From AG25 sp035518815 (lineage in GTDB: Bacteria; Gemmatimonadota; Gemmatimonadetes; Gemmatimonadales; GWC2-71-9): 43,885 nt of DNA. The DNA lies in the NCBI GenBank assembly GCA_035518815.1, contig DATIXG010000022.1, positions 1-43,885 on the forward strand, in the 5' to 3' direction. A program made the position numbers and the translations under genes. Of this stretch, positions 1-8,469 are shown piece after piece; the first letter of the stretch is position 1, and every line of letters begins with the position of its first letter. Under the pieces are notes generated by a model. That model saw only the letters and a program-made list of their open reading frames with translations, had not been told where the DNA came from and ran no database searches.

Positions 1-752
1 GCGTCGAAGTTGGCGCGGCGCGGGCACTGGTCGTGGATGCGCGCGCCGTAGGCGAACATCGGGCGGCCATCGTAGTCGAGCGCGGGCACGCGCCCGAATG
101 TGAGGTAGTGGACGAGGGTCGCGGTGACGACATCGGCGATCGGCGGGCAGCCGGCGATGTTCACCACCGGCTTGTCCTTGATGATATCACTCACTCCCAC
201 CGCACCGGTGGGATTGGGTCGCGCCGCCTGGATGTTGCCCCAGTGCGCGCATGCACCCACCGCGATCACCGCTTTGGCGCCCGCCGCCGCTTCCACGAGG
301 ATCTCCTTCACGGGGCGGCCGGCAATGGTCGTGTAGATGCCGTCGTCGGCGAGCGGCACCGAACCGGTGACCACGAGCAGGTACTCGCCGTGGTTCTTCT
401 GCATCGCCTCGGTCAGCGCGCGCTCGGCCGCGAAGCCCGCCGCGGCCATCAGGTTTTCCTGGAAGTCGAGCGAGATGACATCGAGCACGAGATCGCCGAT
501 CGACGGGTCGGAGCTGCGCAATACCGACTCGGTGCAGCCCGTGCACTCCTGCAGGGAGATCCACACGACGTTGGGGCGCTTAACGGCTGCCAGCGCCTTG
601 GCAACTTTCGGCGACATCGTCTCGGCCAGGCCGAGCATGACGGTCATCTGGGCGCAAAAGGCGAGGAAGTCCCGCCGGGTCACGCCACGCTGTTCGAGGT
701 AGGAGCCGAGCGTCTCACCTTCGGCCCAAGGGTGCGACGTGGGGAAGTACAT
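1..752 (-). CDS. hyaA: [NiFe]-hydrogenase small subunit, N-terminal part (cut by window edge)
   Basis: Small, Fe-S-cluster-carrying subunit of a membrane-associated uptake [NiFe] hydrogenase; it passes electrons from H2 oxidation in the large subunit towards the quinone pool. Only about 250 N-terminal residues lie in the window, since the gene runs off base 1. The start is the ATG at 752 with a GGAG just upstream. A Tat signal is clear (TRRDFLAFCA, Arg26-Arg27) followed by a hydrophobic stretch, so the heterodimer is exported folded. Family motifs follow: ECTGCTES (proximal cluster cysteines), GACAHWGNIQAARPNPT, the GCPPIADV segment and RIHDQCPRRANFDA at the edge. The two extra cysteines of oxygen-tolerant HyaA/HoxK enzymes are replaced here by Gly (CTGC) and Asn (HWGN), so an ordinary [4Fe-4S] proximal cluster is expected. 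It is transcribed divergently from the ATPase operon. The large subunit should lie beyond the left edge. Confidence 0.95.
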   Translation of the reverse strand, partial: MYFPTSHPWAEGETLGSYLEQRGVTRRDFLAFCAQMTVMLGLAETMSPKVAKALAAVKRPNVVWISLQECTGCTESVLRSSDPSIGDLVLDVISLDFQENLMAAAGFAAERALTEAMQKNHGEYLLVVTGSVPLADDGIYTTIAGRPVKEILVEAAAGAKAVIAVGACAHWGNIQAARPNPTGAVGVSDIIKDKPVVNIAGCPPIADVVTATLVHYLTFGRVPALDYDGRPMFAYGARIHDQCPRRANFD

Positions 753-974
753 GCGGACGCTCCAAGGTGATTGGGGACCTCGGCAACATTCCGTGACCAA
801 GGAAACATCCGCGAATGTCACCGGTCGTCAACTTGCCCTTCAGTACTACAAACTGACCCAGGTGAAGACTTCTTCACACTCCGTTCGTGAATAAACCTTT
901 ACAGCCTCTTCACAGTCGTCCGACCCCCCACCGGCGATCCTGATACCAGGCAATCGCGCCCGGAGGACGGACCG
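753..974. promoter_or_regulatory. Divergent intergenic region between hydrogenase and ATPase operon
   Basis: This 222-base region must carry the promoters of both divergent units. It is more AT-rich than its surroundings. It contains an inverted repeat GTGAAG-actt-CTTCAC (862-877) and the 8-mer TCTTCACA twice in direct orientation (871-878 and 907-914, 36 bases apart). These could form an operator array, but no regulator family is recognised, and I cannot name a convincing -35/-10 pair. Confidence 0.4.
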
Positions 975-1328
975 TTGACGATGACCCATGCCACCACCCG
1001 CCATGCCGATGGAGCGACCGACCTGGCCCGCCTGCTCGAGAGCGAGGCCCGGCTCGAGGAGACGTTGCGTCGCGCGGGCGAGGAGGCGGAGGCGCTCGTG
1101 GCAGCCGCACGCGAGGCCGCAGCGGCGCGCGAAGCCAGTCTCGCCGCGGAGGTCGAGGGAGAGACACGAGGCTTGGAGCGCCAGATCGCGGAAGAGCGGA
1201 ATCACCGCGAGGCGGAGCTTGCCGAACGGACCGCGCGGGAGGCGCGGCGGTTCGACGAAGTGGACGCCGACCGGATCGGCGCGCTCGCGCGCTGGGTCGT
1301 TGACCGGGTGATCGGAGGCGACCCGTGA
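975..1328 (+). CDS. V/A-type ATPase peripheral stalk subunit G/H
   Basis: First gene of the ATPase operon. The 117-residue product is almost entirely charged and Ala/Glu/Arg-rich with heptad character, as expected for the coiled-coil stalk subunit (called G or H) that pairs with subunit E to hold the catalytic head against the membrane stator. The start is uncertain: a GGAGG at 962-966 is 8 bases from a TTG at 975 and 14 bases from an in-frame ATG at 981. The stop TGA overlaps the GTG of the next gene. Assignment rests mainly on operon position and coiled-coil composition, since these subunits diverge fast. Confidence 0.8.
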   Translation: MTMTHATTRHADGATDLARLLESEARLEETLRRAGEEAEALVAAAREAAAAREASLAAEVEGETRGLERQIAEERNHREAELAERTAREARRFDEVDADRIGALARWVVDRVIGGDP

Positions 1329-3211
1329 TCATCGAGATGTCCAAGGTCCGCGTGCTTGGCCCGCGCGAGCGCCTGCCCGACGTGTTGCGCGCGTTGCAGG
1401 ACCTCGGCACGTTGCACCTTGCCTCACCCGCTGCCGCCCAATCCCTCGCCCCCCTCGAGCTCTCCCCGACCCAGGTGCGCGACCGTCGGCACCTGGTGCG
1501 TGCGCTCGAGGACGTGGAACGCGCGCTCGCCGAGCTCGCGATCCCTCCCGGTGCGGGACCCGTGCCGCACGGGGATCTCAGCGTGGCCGACCTCGCACGC
1601 TGGGCGCGCCTCGGAGGGCGCGTGCGCCGCGCCGCGGAGCGCCTCACGATGCAAGGCAGCGCGCTCGCCGAGGAGCGCGCGTTGATCGACAAGTACCAGC
1701 ATTTCTACTCTGCCTTCCGTTCCCTCCTCGAGAGCGAGGCCCGGTGGCCCAACGCCACCGCGTACCACGTGCTCTTGAAGCGGGGCGACGTCGAGTCGAT
1801 CCACCGGCTGCGGGCGAGCCTCACCGCCGTCATCGGCGACGAGTTTGAGCTCTATGCCCGCCCGCTGCCGACCGGGGAAACGGCGCTGCTGGTCGTGGTG
1901 TCGTCGAAGGCGGCGGGGCGAGTCGAACACCTGCTGGCTGAGGCGCGCGTCCAGGAGATCCCCGTGCCCGCGGCATATGGCGGTGCGTCACTATCCGACG
2001 CCATCCCGCGCATGCTGAAGCGCCTCGGCGAGCTTCCGGGCGAGCAGGAGCGAATCCGCCGTGAGCAGGTGGCGCTCGCGCGCACGCACGGGGCCGAGCT
2101 GAAGCGGGCCCGTGCCGCGCTGCACGACCGACTGCAGGAACTCCAGGCGCTGCCGCTGTCGGCGGTCACACCCCGCGCGTTCGTGCTCGAGGGATGGCTC
2201 CCGGCCGCCGCGCTCGGCAATCTCCAAACGACGCTCGCCGGCACGTTCGGGAATGAAGTGGTGGTGAGCGAACTGTCCCAGGAGGAATGGGCCTCGGAAG
2301 ACGCGCCGGTCGTGCTCTCCAACCCCCGCGTCTTCCGGCCGTTTGAAACGCTGATCCGGCTGCTGCCGCTGCCGCGGTACGGCAGCATCGATCCGACGCC
2401 ATTCGTCGCCGTCTTCTTCCCCGCCTTCTTCGGGTTGATGGTGGGCGACGTGGGCTACGGTGTGCTGCTCGCCGTGCTCGGCCTCGTCCTGCACGCGCGC
2501 TCGCGACCGGGCACGGTGCTGCGCAATGTCTCGGAGATCATGGGACCATGCGCGCTGTTCTCGATCATCGCCGGGTTCCTCTACGGTGAGGTGTTCGGCG
2601 ATCTCGGCGCACGGCTGTTCGGGCTCAAGCCGCTCGCGTTCAACCGCCAGGAAGCGCTCATCCCGTTCCTGCTGCTCGCGGTCGCACTCGGCGCGGTGCA
2701 CGTGCTGCTCGGGCTCGGGCTCGCGGTGGCGAGCAACCTGCGCCGCCACCCGCGCCGCGCGCTCGGCAGCGGGGTGTCCGCGCTGATGATCCTCCTGATC
2801 ATCCTGGCCCTGCTGGCCGCGGTGCACGTGCTGCCCGGGGGATTCTTCACGCCGGCCGTCATCGGCGTGCTCGTCGCCTTCCCGGTGCTGATCGTGCTCG
2901 AGGGAATGGTCGCCCCCATCGAGCTGCTCTCGATGCTCGGCAACATCCTGAGCTACGCCCGTATCATGGCGCTCGGGATCGCCTCGGTCATGCTCGCGGT
3001 GGTCGCGAATCGCATGGTCGGCGCGATCGGGAGCGTCACCGTCGGCATCGTGTTCGCCCTGTTGTTTCACCTGGTCAACTTCGCAATCGCTCTGTTCAGC
3101 CCGACGATCCACGCGCTGCGTCTGCACTACGTCGAGTTCTTCGGGAAGTTCTACAGCCCGGGCGGGGTGCGGTACCAGCCGTTCGGACATTGGACGCGGA
3201 GTACCGCATGA
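1325..3211 (+). CDS. ntpI: V/A-type ATPase membrane stator subunit I (a)
   Basis: Membrane stator subunit that forms the two half-channels for the translocated ion against the K/c ring. It has 628 residues, normal for bacterial subunit I, starting at a GTG that overlaps the previous stop (GTGA). About 330 N-terminal residues are hydrophilic and partly coiled (cytoplasmic arm). The C-terminal half has roughly seven or eight hydrophobic helices. Functional motifs are intact: GNILSYARIMALGIAS carries the key Arg (about residue 546), HALRLHYVEFFGKFY carries a second conserved Arg (about 599), and FFGLMVGDVGYG marks the first membrane helix. It is translationally coupled upstream; the K gene follows after 25 bases. 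Confidence 0.96.
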   Translation: MIIEMSKVRVLGPRERLPDVLRALQDLGTLHLASPAAAQSLAPLELSPTQVRDRRHLVRALEDVERALAELAIPPGAGPVPHGDLSVADLARWARLGGRVRRAAERLTMQGSALAEERALIDKYQHFYSAFRSLLESEARWPNATAYHVLLKRGDVESIHRLRASLTAVIGDEFELYARPLPTGETALLVVVSSKAAGRVEHLLAEARVQEIPVPAAYGGASLSDAIPRMLKRLGELPGEQERIRREQVALARTHGAELKRARAALHDRLQELQALPLSAVTPRAFVLEGWLPAAALGNLQTTLAGTFGNEVVVSELSQEEWASEDAPVVLSNPRVFRPFETLIRLLPLPRYGSIDPTPFVAVFFPAFFGLMVGDVGYGVLLAVLGLVLHARSRPGTVLRNVSEIMGPCALFSIIAGFLYGEVFGDLGARLFGLKPLAFNRQEALIPFLLLAVALGAVHVLLGLGLAVASNLRRHPRRALGSGVSALMILLIILALLAAVHVLPGGFFTPAVIGVLVAFPVLIVLEGMVAPIELLSMLGNILSYARIMALGIASVMLAVVANRMVGAIGSVTVGIVFALLFHLVNFAIALFSPTIHALRLHYVEFFGKFYSPGGVRYQPFGHWTRSTA

Positions 3212-3236
3212 CGCTCACGCCCCGAGAGGAGACTCC

Positions 3237-3458
3237 ATGACGATCCTGTTCACGGTCCTGGCCGCCGCGCTCGCAATCGCCATTCCCGCGCTGGCCACCG
3301 CGTGGGCGCAGTCGCGGATCGGACCCGCGATCGCCGCCAGCATGGCCGAGAAGCCCGAGCTCTCGACCACCGCCATCCTCATGATCGCCATTCCCGAGAC
3401 GATGGTGATTCTGGGGTTCGTGGTGGCGGTGCTCATCCTGTTCAGCAAGGGCGCGTGA
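3237..3458 (+). CDS. ntpK: V/A-type ATPase rotor ring proteolipid subunit K (c)
   Basis: Proteolipid whose copies form the rotor ring. The product is only 73 residues, a single two-helix hairpin as in Thermus, not the four-helix duplicated form of Enterococcus NtpK. The ion-binding carboxylate is Glu54 in AIPETMVILGF. Gln25 in helix 1 and Thr55 next to the Glu are at places where Na+-binding rings carry ligands, but the H+/Na+ choice cannot be decided from sequence alone. A purine-rich GAGAGGAG precedes the ATG. The stop overlaps the GTG of the next gene. With one carboxylate per hairpin, the ring should have a high ion:ATP ratio, consistent with ATP synthesis (inference). Confidence 0.95.
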   Translation: MTILFTVLAAALAIAIPALATAWAQSRIGPAIAASMAEKPELSTTAILMIAIPETMVILGFVVAVLILFSKGA

Positions 3459-4024
3459 TCGACCATCTGCTCGCCGCGCTCGAGCGGGAGGCGGCCGGAC
3501 AAGCCGACGCGCTCCTGGCCGCCGCCCGCGCTGACGCCGACCGCATCACGCGTGACGTCGAAGCGCGTCTGGCACGCCAGCGGAGCGAGGTGCTGGACGC
3601 CCGGGCACGGGAGCTCCGGGGCGCCGCCCAAGGGGCGCTGGGCGAGACCCAGCGCGCCGCGCGCAAAACGGCCCTCGAAGCGCGCGACCGGTTCCTCGCG
3701 CGCGTTTTCGAAGCCGCTCGGGCCATGCTTCCCGCAGCGCTGGGAAGCGACGCCTACCGCGCGGCGCTCCCGGGGCACGTGGCCGACGCACTGCACGCCG
3801 TGGGCGACGAACCCGCCGTCATCCACTGCCCCGAGTCGTTGGGCGACGCGGTCCGGACGGCCGTCGCGGACCGGAAACAGCTCGTCGTCACCTGCGACGC
3901 CGCGGCGCGGCCGGGCGTCACGGTCACGACGCGCGACGGGGCCGTCGTCGTGGACAACACCCTCGAAGGCCGGCTCGAGCGCCTCCGCCAGCGACTCGCC
4001 ATCCAAGTGCTCGCGCGCCTATGA
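3455..4024 (+). CDS. ntpE: V/A-type ATPase peripheral stalk subunit E
   Basis: A 189-residue peripheral stalk subunit, starting at the GTG that overlaps the K stop (IDHLLAALEREAAGQADAL at the N-terminus). The first ~110 residues are Ala/Arg/Glu-rich coiled coil. The C-terminal ~80 residues form the globular E domain with the usual ending in which a strand segment (DGAVVVDNTLEGRLERL) is followed by a helix. The reading frame stays open upstream to 3302, but that part is an Arg/His/Asp-rich shadow of the K gene, so the short form is preferred. The stop overlaps the ATG of the next gene (ATGA). Confidence 0.9.
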   Translation: MIDHLLAALEREAAGQADALLAAARADADRITRDVEARLARQRSEVLDARARELRGAAQGALGETQRAARKTALEARDRFLARVFEAARAMLPAALGSDAYRAALPGHVADALHAVGDEPAVIHCPESLGDAVRTAVADRKQLVVTCDAAARPGVTVTTRDGAVVVDNTLEGRLERLRQRLAIQVLARL

Positions 4025-5031
4025 AGCTGCACTGGGAGGACGTGAACGCGCGCGCCCGCGGGCTCGCGACTCATCTCCTGCGCCGTGAGGCGCTCGATGC
4101 GCTGGCCCAGCTCCCCGACCTGGCCGCGATCGGGGCGGCGTTGCGGAGCCACGGCTACCCCCTCGAGGAGGGGGAAGCCGCCCCGGAAGCCCTGGAACTC
4201 GCGCTCCGCCGTATGGCAGCCGTCCGGTTGCGGGTGCTGGCCCGTTGGAGCGGCTCCCGCGTCGAGCCGCTGGCTGTGCTGTTCGAGGACGAGGACCGGC
4301 GCAGCCTGCGCGCGCTGCTCCGCGGCGCGGTGCAGGGGGCGCCGGCCGAGGCCCGGCTCGCGGGACTCGTTCCCACGCCCGCGCTCCCGGAGCGGGCCCT
4401 GAGCCAGCTCGCGGCGCTGCCAACGCCCGCGGCGATCGCGGCGCTCCTCACCGCGTGGGGGAATTCGTACGGATCGGCCTTGCTGGCGGTCGCGTCCGGG
4501 GGAGAGCCCGACCTGTTCACGCTCGAGGTCACGGTCAATCACACGTTTGCCGCCAGGGCAAGCGGCGCAGCCGGCCGGGCGCCGCGGCTCGCCGCCCATG
4601 TCCGCGAGACCATCGATCTCGAGAATGCCCACACGGCCATCCTGCTCGCCACCGAGGGCAAGGATGTTGTTCCGAAGGATGTGTTTCTCCCGGGAGGCAG
4701 CCGCATTGCGATCGCGGATTTCGAGCTCGCGGCCTCCGCGGGAGACGTCGCCAGCGCGGGACGCAAGCTCGCCGCGGCATTTGCCGGCACGCCGCTCGCG
4801 CCCCCATTGGCGCAGCTGAGCCACGACCCCGCGGCGCTCGAGGACGCGGTGCTGCGCGCGCGTATCCGGCACCTCACGCTCATGAGCCGGCAGGCACCGC
4901 TCGGGCCAGCGCCCCTGCTCGCGTACGTGCTCCGGCTCCGCGCCGAAACCGTGGACGTGCAACGCATCATCTGGGGGCGGGCGTTGCAAGTGTCGCCCGC
5001 CACGATCATGAACGACCTGGTGAGCGTCTGA
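4021..5031 (+). CDS. ntpC: V/A-type ATPase central stalk-membrane subunit C (d, AC39 family)
   Basis: Funnel-shaped subunit that seats the central stalk (D/F) on the K ring. It has 336 residues, the usual length for bacterial C/d. It is almost wholly helical, with DLENAHTAILLATEGKD and the C-terminal YVLRLRAETVDVQRIIWG, which match the repeated AC39-type helical segments (E-N-hydrophobic pattern). The ATG lies in an ATGA overlap with the E gene, and the stop shares one base with the ATG of the F gene. No unusual features. Confidence 0.9.
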   Translation: MKLHWEDVNARARGLATHLLRREALDALAQLPDLAAIGAALRSHGYPLEEGEAAPEALELALRRMAAVRLRVLARWSGSRVEPLAVLFEDEDRRSLRALLRGAVQGAPAEARLAGLVPTPALPERALSQLAALPTPAAIAALLTAWGNSYGSALLAVASGGEPDLFTLEVTVNHTFAARASGAAGRAPRLAAHVRETIDLENAHTAILLATEGKDVVPKDVFLPGGSRIAIADFELAASAGDVASAGRKLAAAFAGTPLAPPLAQLSHDPAALEDAVLRARIRHLTLMSRQAPLGPAPLLAYVLRLRAETVDVQRIIWGRALQVSPATIMNDLVSV

Positions 5032-5360
5032 TGCCGTACGCGTTGCGAGTGGTGTGCCGGCCGGAGGTCGCCGCGGGGTTCGCGCTCGCGGGCTTGCGGC
5101 CGACCGAGGTCGCGACACCGGACGCCGGTGCCGCCGCGGTCCGTGAGCTGCTCTCGCAACCCGAAGTCGGCGTGGCGCTCGTCGAAGACACATGCTACGA
5201 CGCCCTGCCGGAAGAGCTGCGTCGTCAGGTTGGGCGCCGTCCCCTCCCCCTGCTCGTGCCGTTCCCGGGACCGGCCTGGGCGGCGCGGCCGGACCTCGCC
5301 GAGGCCTACATCGTGGATCTGCTCCGCCAGGTGATCGGCTACCGCGTGAGGCTCAAATGA
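5031..5360 (+). CDS. ntpF: V/A-type ATPase central stalk subunit F
   Basis: A 109-residue central-stalk subunit. The N-terminus (MPYALRVVCRPEVAAGFALA) and the VALVEDTCYDAL segment show the Rossmann-like alternating fold of subunit F, which binds the D shaft and modulates rotation. Start at ATG 5031 (TGATG overlap with subunit C). The stop overlaps the A-subunit start (ATGA). The length and the position between C and A are typical. Confidence 0.9.
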   Translation: MPYALRVVCRPEVAAGFALAGLRPTEVATPDAGAAAVRELLSQPEVGVALVEDTCYDALPEELRRQVGRRPLPLLVPFPGPAWAARPDLAEAYIVDLLRQVIGYRVRLK

Positions 5361-7096
5361 CCGAGTCCCGCATTCTCAGGATCTCCGGTTCGCTCGCGAT
5401 CGTCGCGCCGCTTCCCGACGCCGCGCTGTACGAGCTGGTGCGGGTCGGCGCGCGCGGGCTCCTGGGAGAAGTGATCCGGGTCGCGGGCGACGTCGCCACG
5501 GTACAGGTCTACGAAGAGACGACCGGCCTCGAGGTGGGGGAGCCCGTGGCGTCCACCGGCCGGCCCCTTACGATCCATCTCGGCCCGGGCCTGCTCGGCG
5601 CAGTTCTGGACGGAGTGGGCCGGCCGCTCGGCCGCATCGCGGAGCGTGTCGGTGATTTCATCGAGCCCGGCGTCGTCACGCCCACACTCGACCCAGCGCG
5701 CCGCTGGGCCTTCAAGCCCACGGTCGAACCCGGTGCGCGCATCGCGTCGGGCGACGCGCTCGGTTCGGTGGAAGAGCGGCCGGGCGTCGTGCACCAGGTG
5801 CTCGTGCCTCCCGGTGTCAGCGGCACCGTGACCACGCTCGCGCCGGGGGAATTCACCGCGGCCGAGCCGGTCGGACACCTGTCGGATGGAACCGCGCTCG
5901 CCTTGGGTCACGAGTGGCCCGTACGCCAGCCGCGGCCCGCGGCGCGGCGCCTGCCCGCGATCGCACCGTTCATCACGGGCCAACGCGTGTTCGACTTTCT
6001 GTTCCCGGTGGCCGAGGGCGGCAGTGTCGCCGTCCCGGGCGGATTCGGGACCGGCAAGACGGTCATCGAGCAGTCGCTCGCCAAGTACGGCGCTGCCGAC
6101 ATCGTGATCTACATCGGCTGCGGCGAACGCGGCAACGAAATGGCGGAAGTACTGGAGGAGTTTCCGCGCCTCGTGGACCCGCGTACGGGTCGCTCGCTGA
6201 TGGATCGGACGGTACTGATCGTCAACACCTCCAACATGCCGGTGGCGGCCCGCGAAGCATCCGTCTACGTCGGCATCACCATTGCCGAGTACTACCGCGA
6301 CATGGGATATCGCGTCGCCGTCATGGCGGACAGCCTGTCGCGCTGGGCCGAGGCGCTGCGCGAAATCGGCGCCCGCCTGCAGGAAATGCCCGGGGAGGAA
6401 GGGTATCCCACCTACCTCGGCAATCGTCTCGGCAAATTCTACGAGCGCGCGGGACGCGTTGAGGTATTGGGGAGCCCGGTCCGGACGGGAGCCGTGACAT
6501 TGATCAGTGCGATCTCGCCGCCCGGCGGCGACTTCTCCGAGCCGGTGACCCAGGCGTCGCTCCGGGTAGCGGGCGCCCTGTGGGCGCTCGATCCGGCGCT
6601 CGCGCACCAGCGGCAATTCCCCGCCGTGGACTGGCAGACGAGCTACAGCCTGCATGCCGACGCGCTCGAGCCCTGGTTCGCGCGCGCCGCCGGAAGCGAC
6701 TGGCCGGCGATCCGGCACGACACGCTCGAGCTGCTGCAACGCGAGCGCGAGCTCAGCGAGATCGCGAGCCTGGTGGGCCCCGAGGCGCTGCAGGACCGAG
6801 ACCGCTTGCTCCTCGAATCGGCACGCGTGGTACGCGAGACCGTGCTGGGCCAGAGCGCCTACGACCCCAACGACGCGTACTCCTCGATCGAGAAGACGCA
6901 TCGCCTGGCCGCACTGGCGCACGGGCTGTACCGCGCGGGCACCGCCGCGCTCGAGCGCGGCGTGTCGTTCGAGCAGATCGACCTGGGGCCCGTGCGCCGC
7001 GCCCTCGCCGCGGCCCGGCGGGCGTCGCCCGAAACGTTCGCGGCGTCCGCCGCCACGGCCGAGGCCGCAGTTGCAGCGATCGGAGCCCCAGGATGA
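5357..7096 (+). CDS. ntpA: V/A-type ATPase catalytic subunit A
   Basis: Catalytic nucleotide-binding subunit of the A3B3 head. It has 579 residues, the usual length. Order: N-terminal beta-barrel, the 'non-homologous' bulge region (about 110-190), then the nucleotide-binding core with the Walker A motif GGFGTGKT (228-235; Lys234), IGCGERGNEM carrying the catalytic Glu, VAVMADSLSRWAEALREI (Walker B region), and a C-terminal helical bundle. All catalytic residues are present, so the enzyme should be active. The frame extends upstream but only as a shadow of the F gene. The ATG at 5357 overlaps the F stop and the TGA overlaps the B start. Confidence 0.98.
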   Translation: MTESRILRISGSLAIVAPLPDAALYELVRVGARGLLGEVIRVAGDVATVQVYEETTGLEVGEPVASTGRPLTIHLGPGLLGAVLDGVGRPLGRIAERVGDFIEPGVVTPTLDPARRWAFKPTVEPGARIASGDALGSVEERPGVVHQVLVPPGVSGTVTTLAPGEFTAAEPVGHLSDGTALALGHEWPVRQPRPAARRLPAIAPFITGQRVFDFLFPVAEGGSVAVPGGFGTGKTVIEQSLAKYGAADIVIYIGCGERGNEMAEVLEEFPRLVDPRTGRSLMDRTVLIVNTSNMPVAAREASVYVGITIAEYYRDMGYRVAVMADSLSRWAEALREIGARLQEMPGEEGYPTYLGNRLGKFYERAGRVEVLGSPVRTGAVTLISAISPPGGDFSEPVTQASLRVAGALWALDPALAHQRQFPAVDWQTSYSLHADALEPWFARAAGSDWPAIRHDTLELLQRERELSEIASLVGPEALQDRDRLLLESARVVRETVLGQSAYDPNDAYSSIEKTHRLAALAHGLYRAGTAALERGVSFEQIDLGPVRRALAAARRASPETFAASAATAEAAVAAIGAPG

Positions 7097-8469
7097 TCCG
7101 GGTCGCGCGACGCTACGCCGGCGCCGAACGGGCCACGGGGCCGCTGATCTACGTCCGCCGCACGCCGACGGTCGCTCTGGGCGAGTGGGTATCGATCCAG
7201 GCGCCGGGCGAGCCCGCGCGGCGCGGCCAGGTGATCGACGCGGGCCGCGATGTCAGCGTCATCCAGGTGCTCGAAGACACCGTCGGGCTCCGGCCGGCGC
7301 GCGCCGAAGTGACGCTCACCGGGGACGTCGGGTCGGTGGCGGTCGGTCGCGAGCTGCTCGGCCGGGTGCTGAACGGCATGGGAGCGCCGCTCGACGGCCT
7401 GCCCGCGCCCGTGGGCGAAGCCATCCGCCCGATCTGGGCCGCTCCCCTCAACGCCACGCGCCGGGCGCGGCCTTCGGACTTCATCGAGACCGGCATCTCC
7501 GCGATCGATGGCATGAACACGCTGGTGCGGGGTCAGAAGCTGCCGGTGTTCTCGGGTCCCGGCCTCCCGGGCCTCGAGCTCGCGGCGCAGATCGTCGAGG
7601 GGGCGCGCGCGCCGCACGACGAGCCGTTCGCCGTGATCTTCGTCGGCATCGGGATCACCGCGCGTGAGACCGATGCGTTTCTCGGACGCTTCGAGCAGAG
7701 CGGCGCGCGCGAGCGGAGTGTGCTGTACCTCAACGAGACGCGCGACCCCACGATCGAGCGACTGCTCGCGCCGCGGGTCGCGCTCGCCGAGGCGGAGTTC
7801 CTCGCGTTCGACGCCGGCATGCACGTCCTCGTCGTGATCGCCGACATGACCCACTATTGCGAGGCCCTGCGCGAGATCGCCACCGCGCGCGAAGAGATTC
7901 CGGGCCGGCGCGGCTACCCCGGGTACATGTACACGGATCTCGCCAGCATCTTCGAGCGCGCCGGCATCGTGGCCGGACGGCCGGGTTCGGTGACGCAGAT
8001 CCCCATCGTGACGATGCCGGACGACGACATCACGCATCCCATCCCGGACCTGACGGGCTACATCACCGAGGGGCAGGTCGTCCTGTCCCGCGAGCTCCAT
8101 CGCCGCAGTGTGTTCCCACCGATCGACGTCCTCCCGTCCCTGTCGCGGCTCATGAACGCCGGCATCGGCGCCGGCAAGACAAGCCCCGAGCACCGGGAAT
8201 GGGCCGACCAGCTGTATGCCGTGTACACGCGCGGCCGTGAGGCGCGCACCATGGCGGCGATCGTGGGCGACGCGGGCCTCTCAGCCGCCGACCGCCGCGC
8301 GCTCACCTTCGCGGAGCGATTCGAGCGCGAATTCGTGTCGCAAGGAGCCACGCGTCGCCGCATCGCGGAGACCGTGGACGCGGGGTGGCGCTTGCTCGAC
8401 ACGCTGCCGCGCGACGATCTGGTCCGGCTGTCGGATGCGACGTGGGCGAAGCGGCAGGGTGAGGCATGA
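7093..8469 (+). CDS. ntpB: V/A-type ATPase regulatory subunit B
   Basis: Non-catalytic nucleotide-binding partner of A in the head. It has 458 residues. The P-loop is replaced by FSGPGLPGLELAAQI, as usual in B subunits, so it does not hydrolyse ATP. Other family blocks are intact: NGMGAPLDG, IETGISAIDGMNTLVRGQK, IADMTHYCEALREI and the C-terminal LPSLSRLMNAGIGAGKT. The ATG at 7093 sits in an ATGA overlap with subunit A; the long upstream extension of the frame is an Arg-rich shadow of A. The stop overlaps the D start. Confidence 0.97.
   Translation: MIRVARRYAGAERATGPLIYVRRTPTVALGEWVSIQAPGEPARRGQVIDAGRDVSVIQVLEDTVGLRPARAEVTLTGDVGSVAVGRELLGRVLNGMGAPLDGLPAPVGEAIRPIWAAPLNATRRARPSDFIETGISAIDGMNTLVRGQKLPVFSGPGLPGLELAAQIVEGARAPHDEPFAVIFVGIGITARETDAFLGRFEQSGARERSVLYLNETRDPTIERLLAPRVALAEAEFLAFDAGMHVLVVIADMTHYCEALREIATAREEIPGRRGYPGYMYTDLASIFERAGIVAGRPGSVTQIPIVTMPDDDITHPIPDLTGYITEGQVVLSRELHRRSVFPPIDVLPSLSRLMNAGIGAGKTSPEHREWADQLYAVYTRGREARTMAAIVGDAGLSAADRRALTFAERFEREFVSQGATRRRIAETVDAGWRLLDTLPRDDLVRLSDATWAKRQGEA

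Noticed and set aside
33..770. Long plus-strand open frame at the left edge
   Set aside because: It lies fully opposite the hydrogenase small subunit, which has a Tat signal and cluster motifs. The plus-strand translation is His/Arg/Gly-rich without any domain.
1991..3190. Large minus-strand frame across the ATPase subunit I gene
   Set aside because: His/Glu/Asp/Arg-rich shadow. The plus strand has the conserved subunit I arginines and membrane helices.
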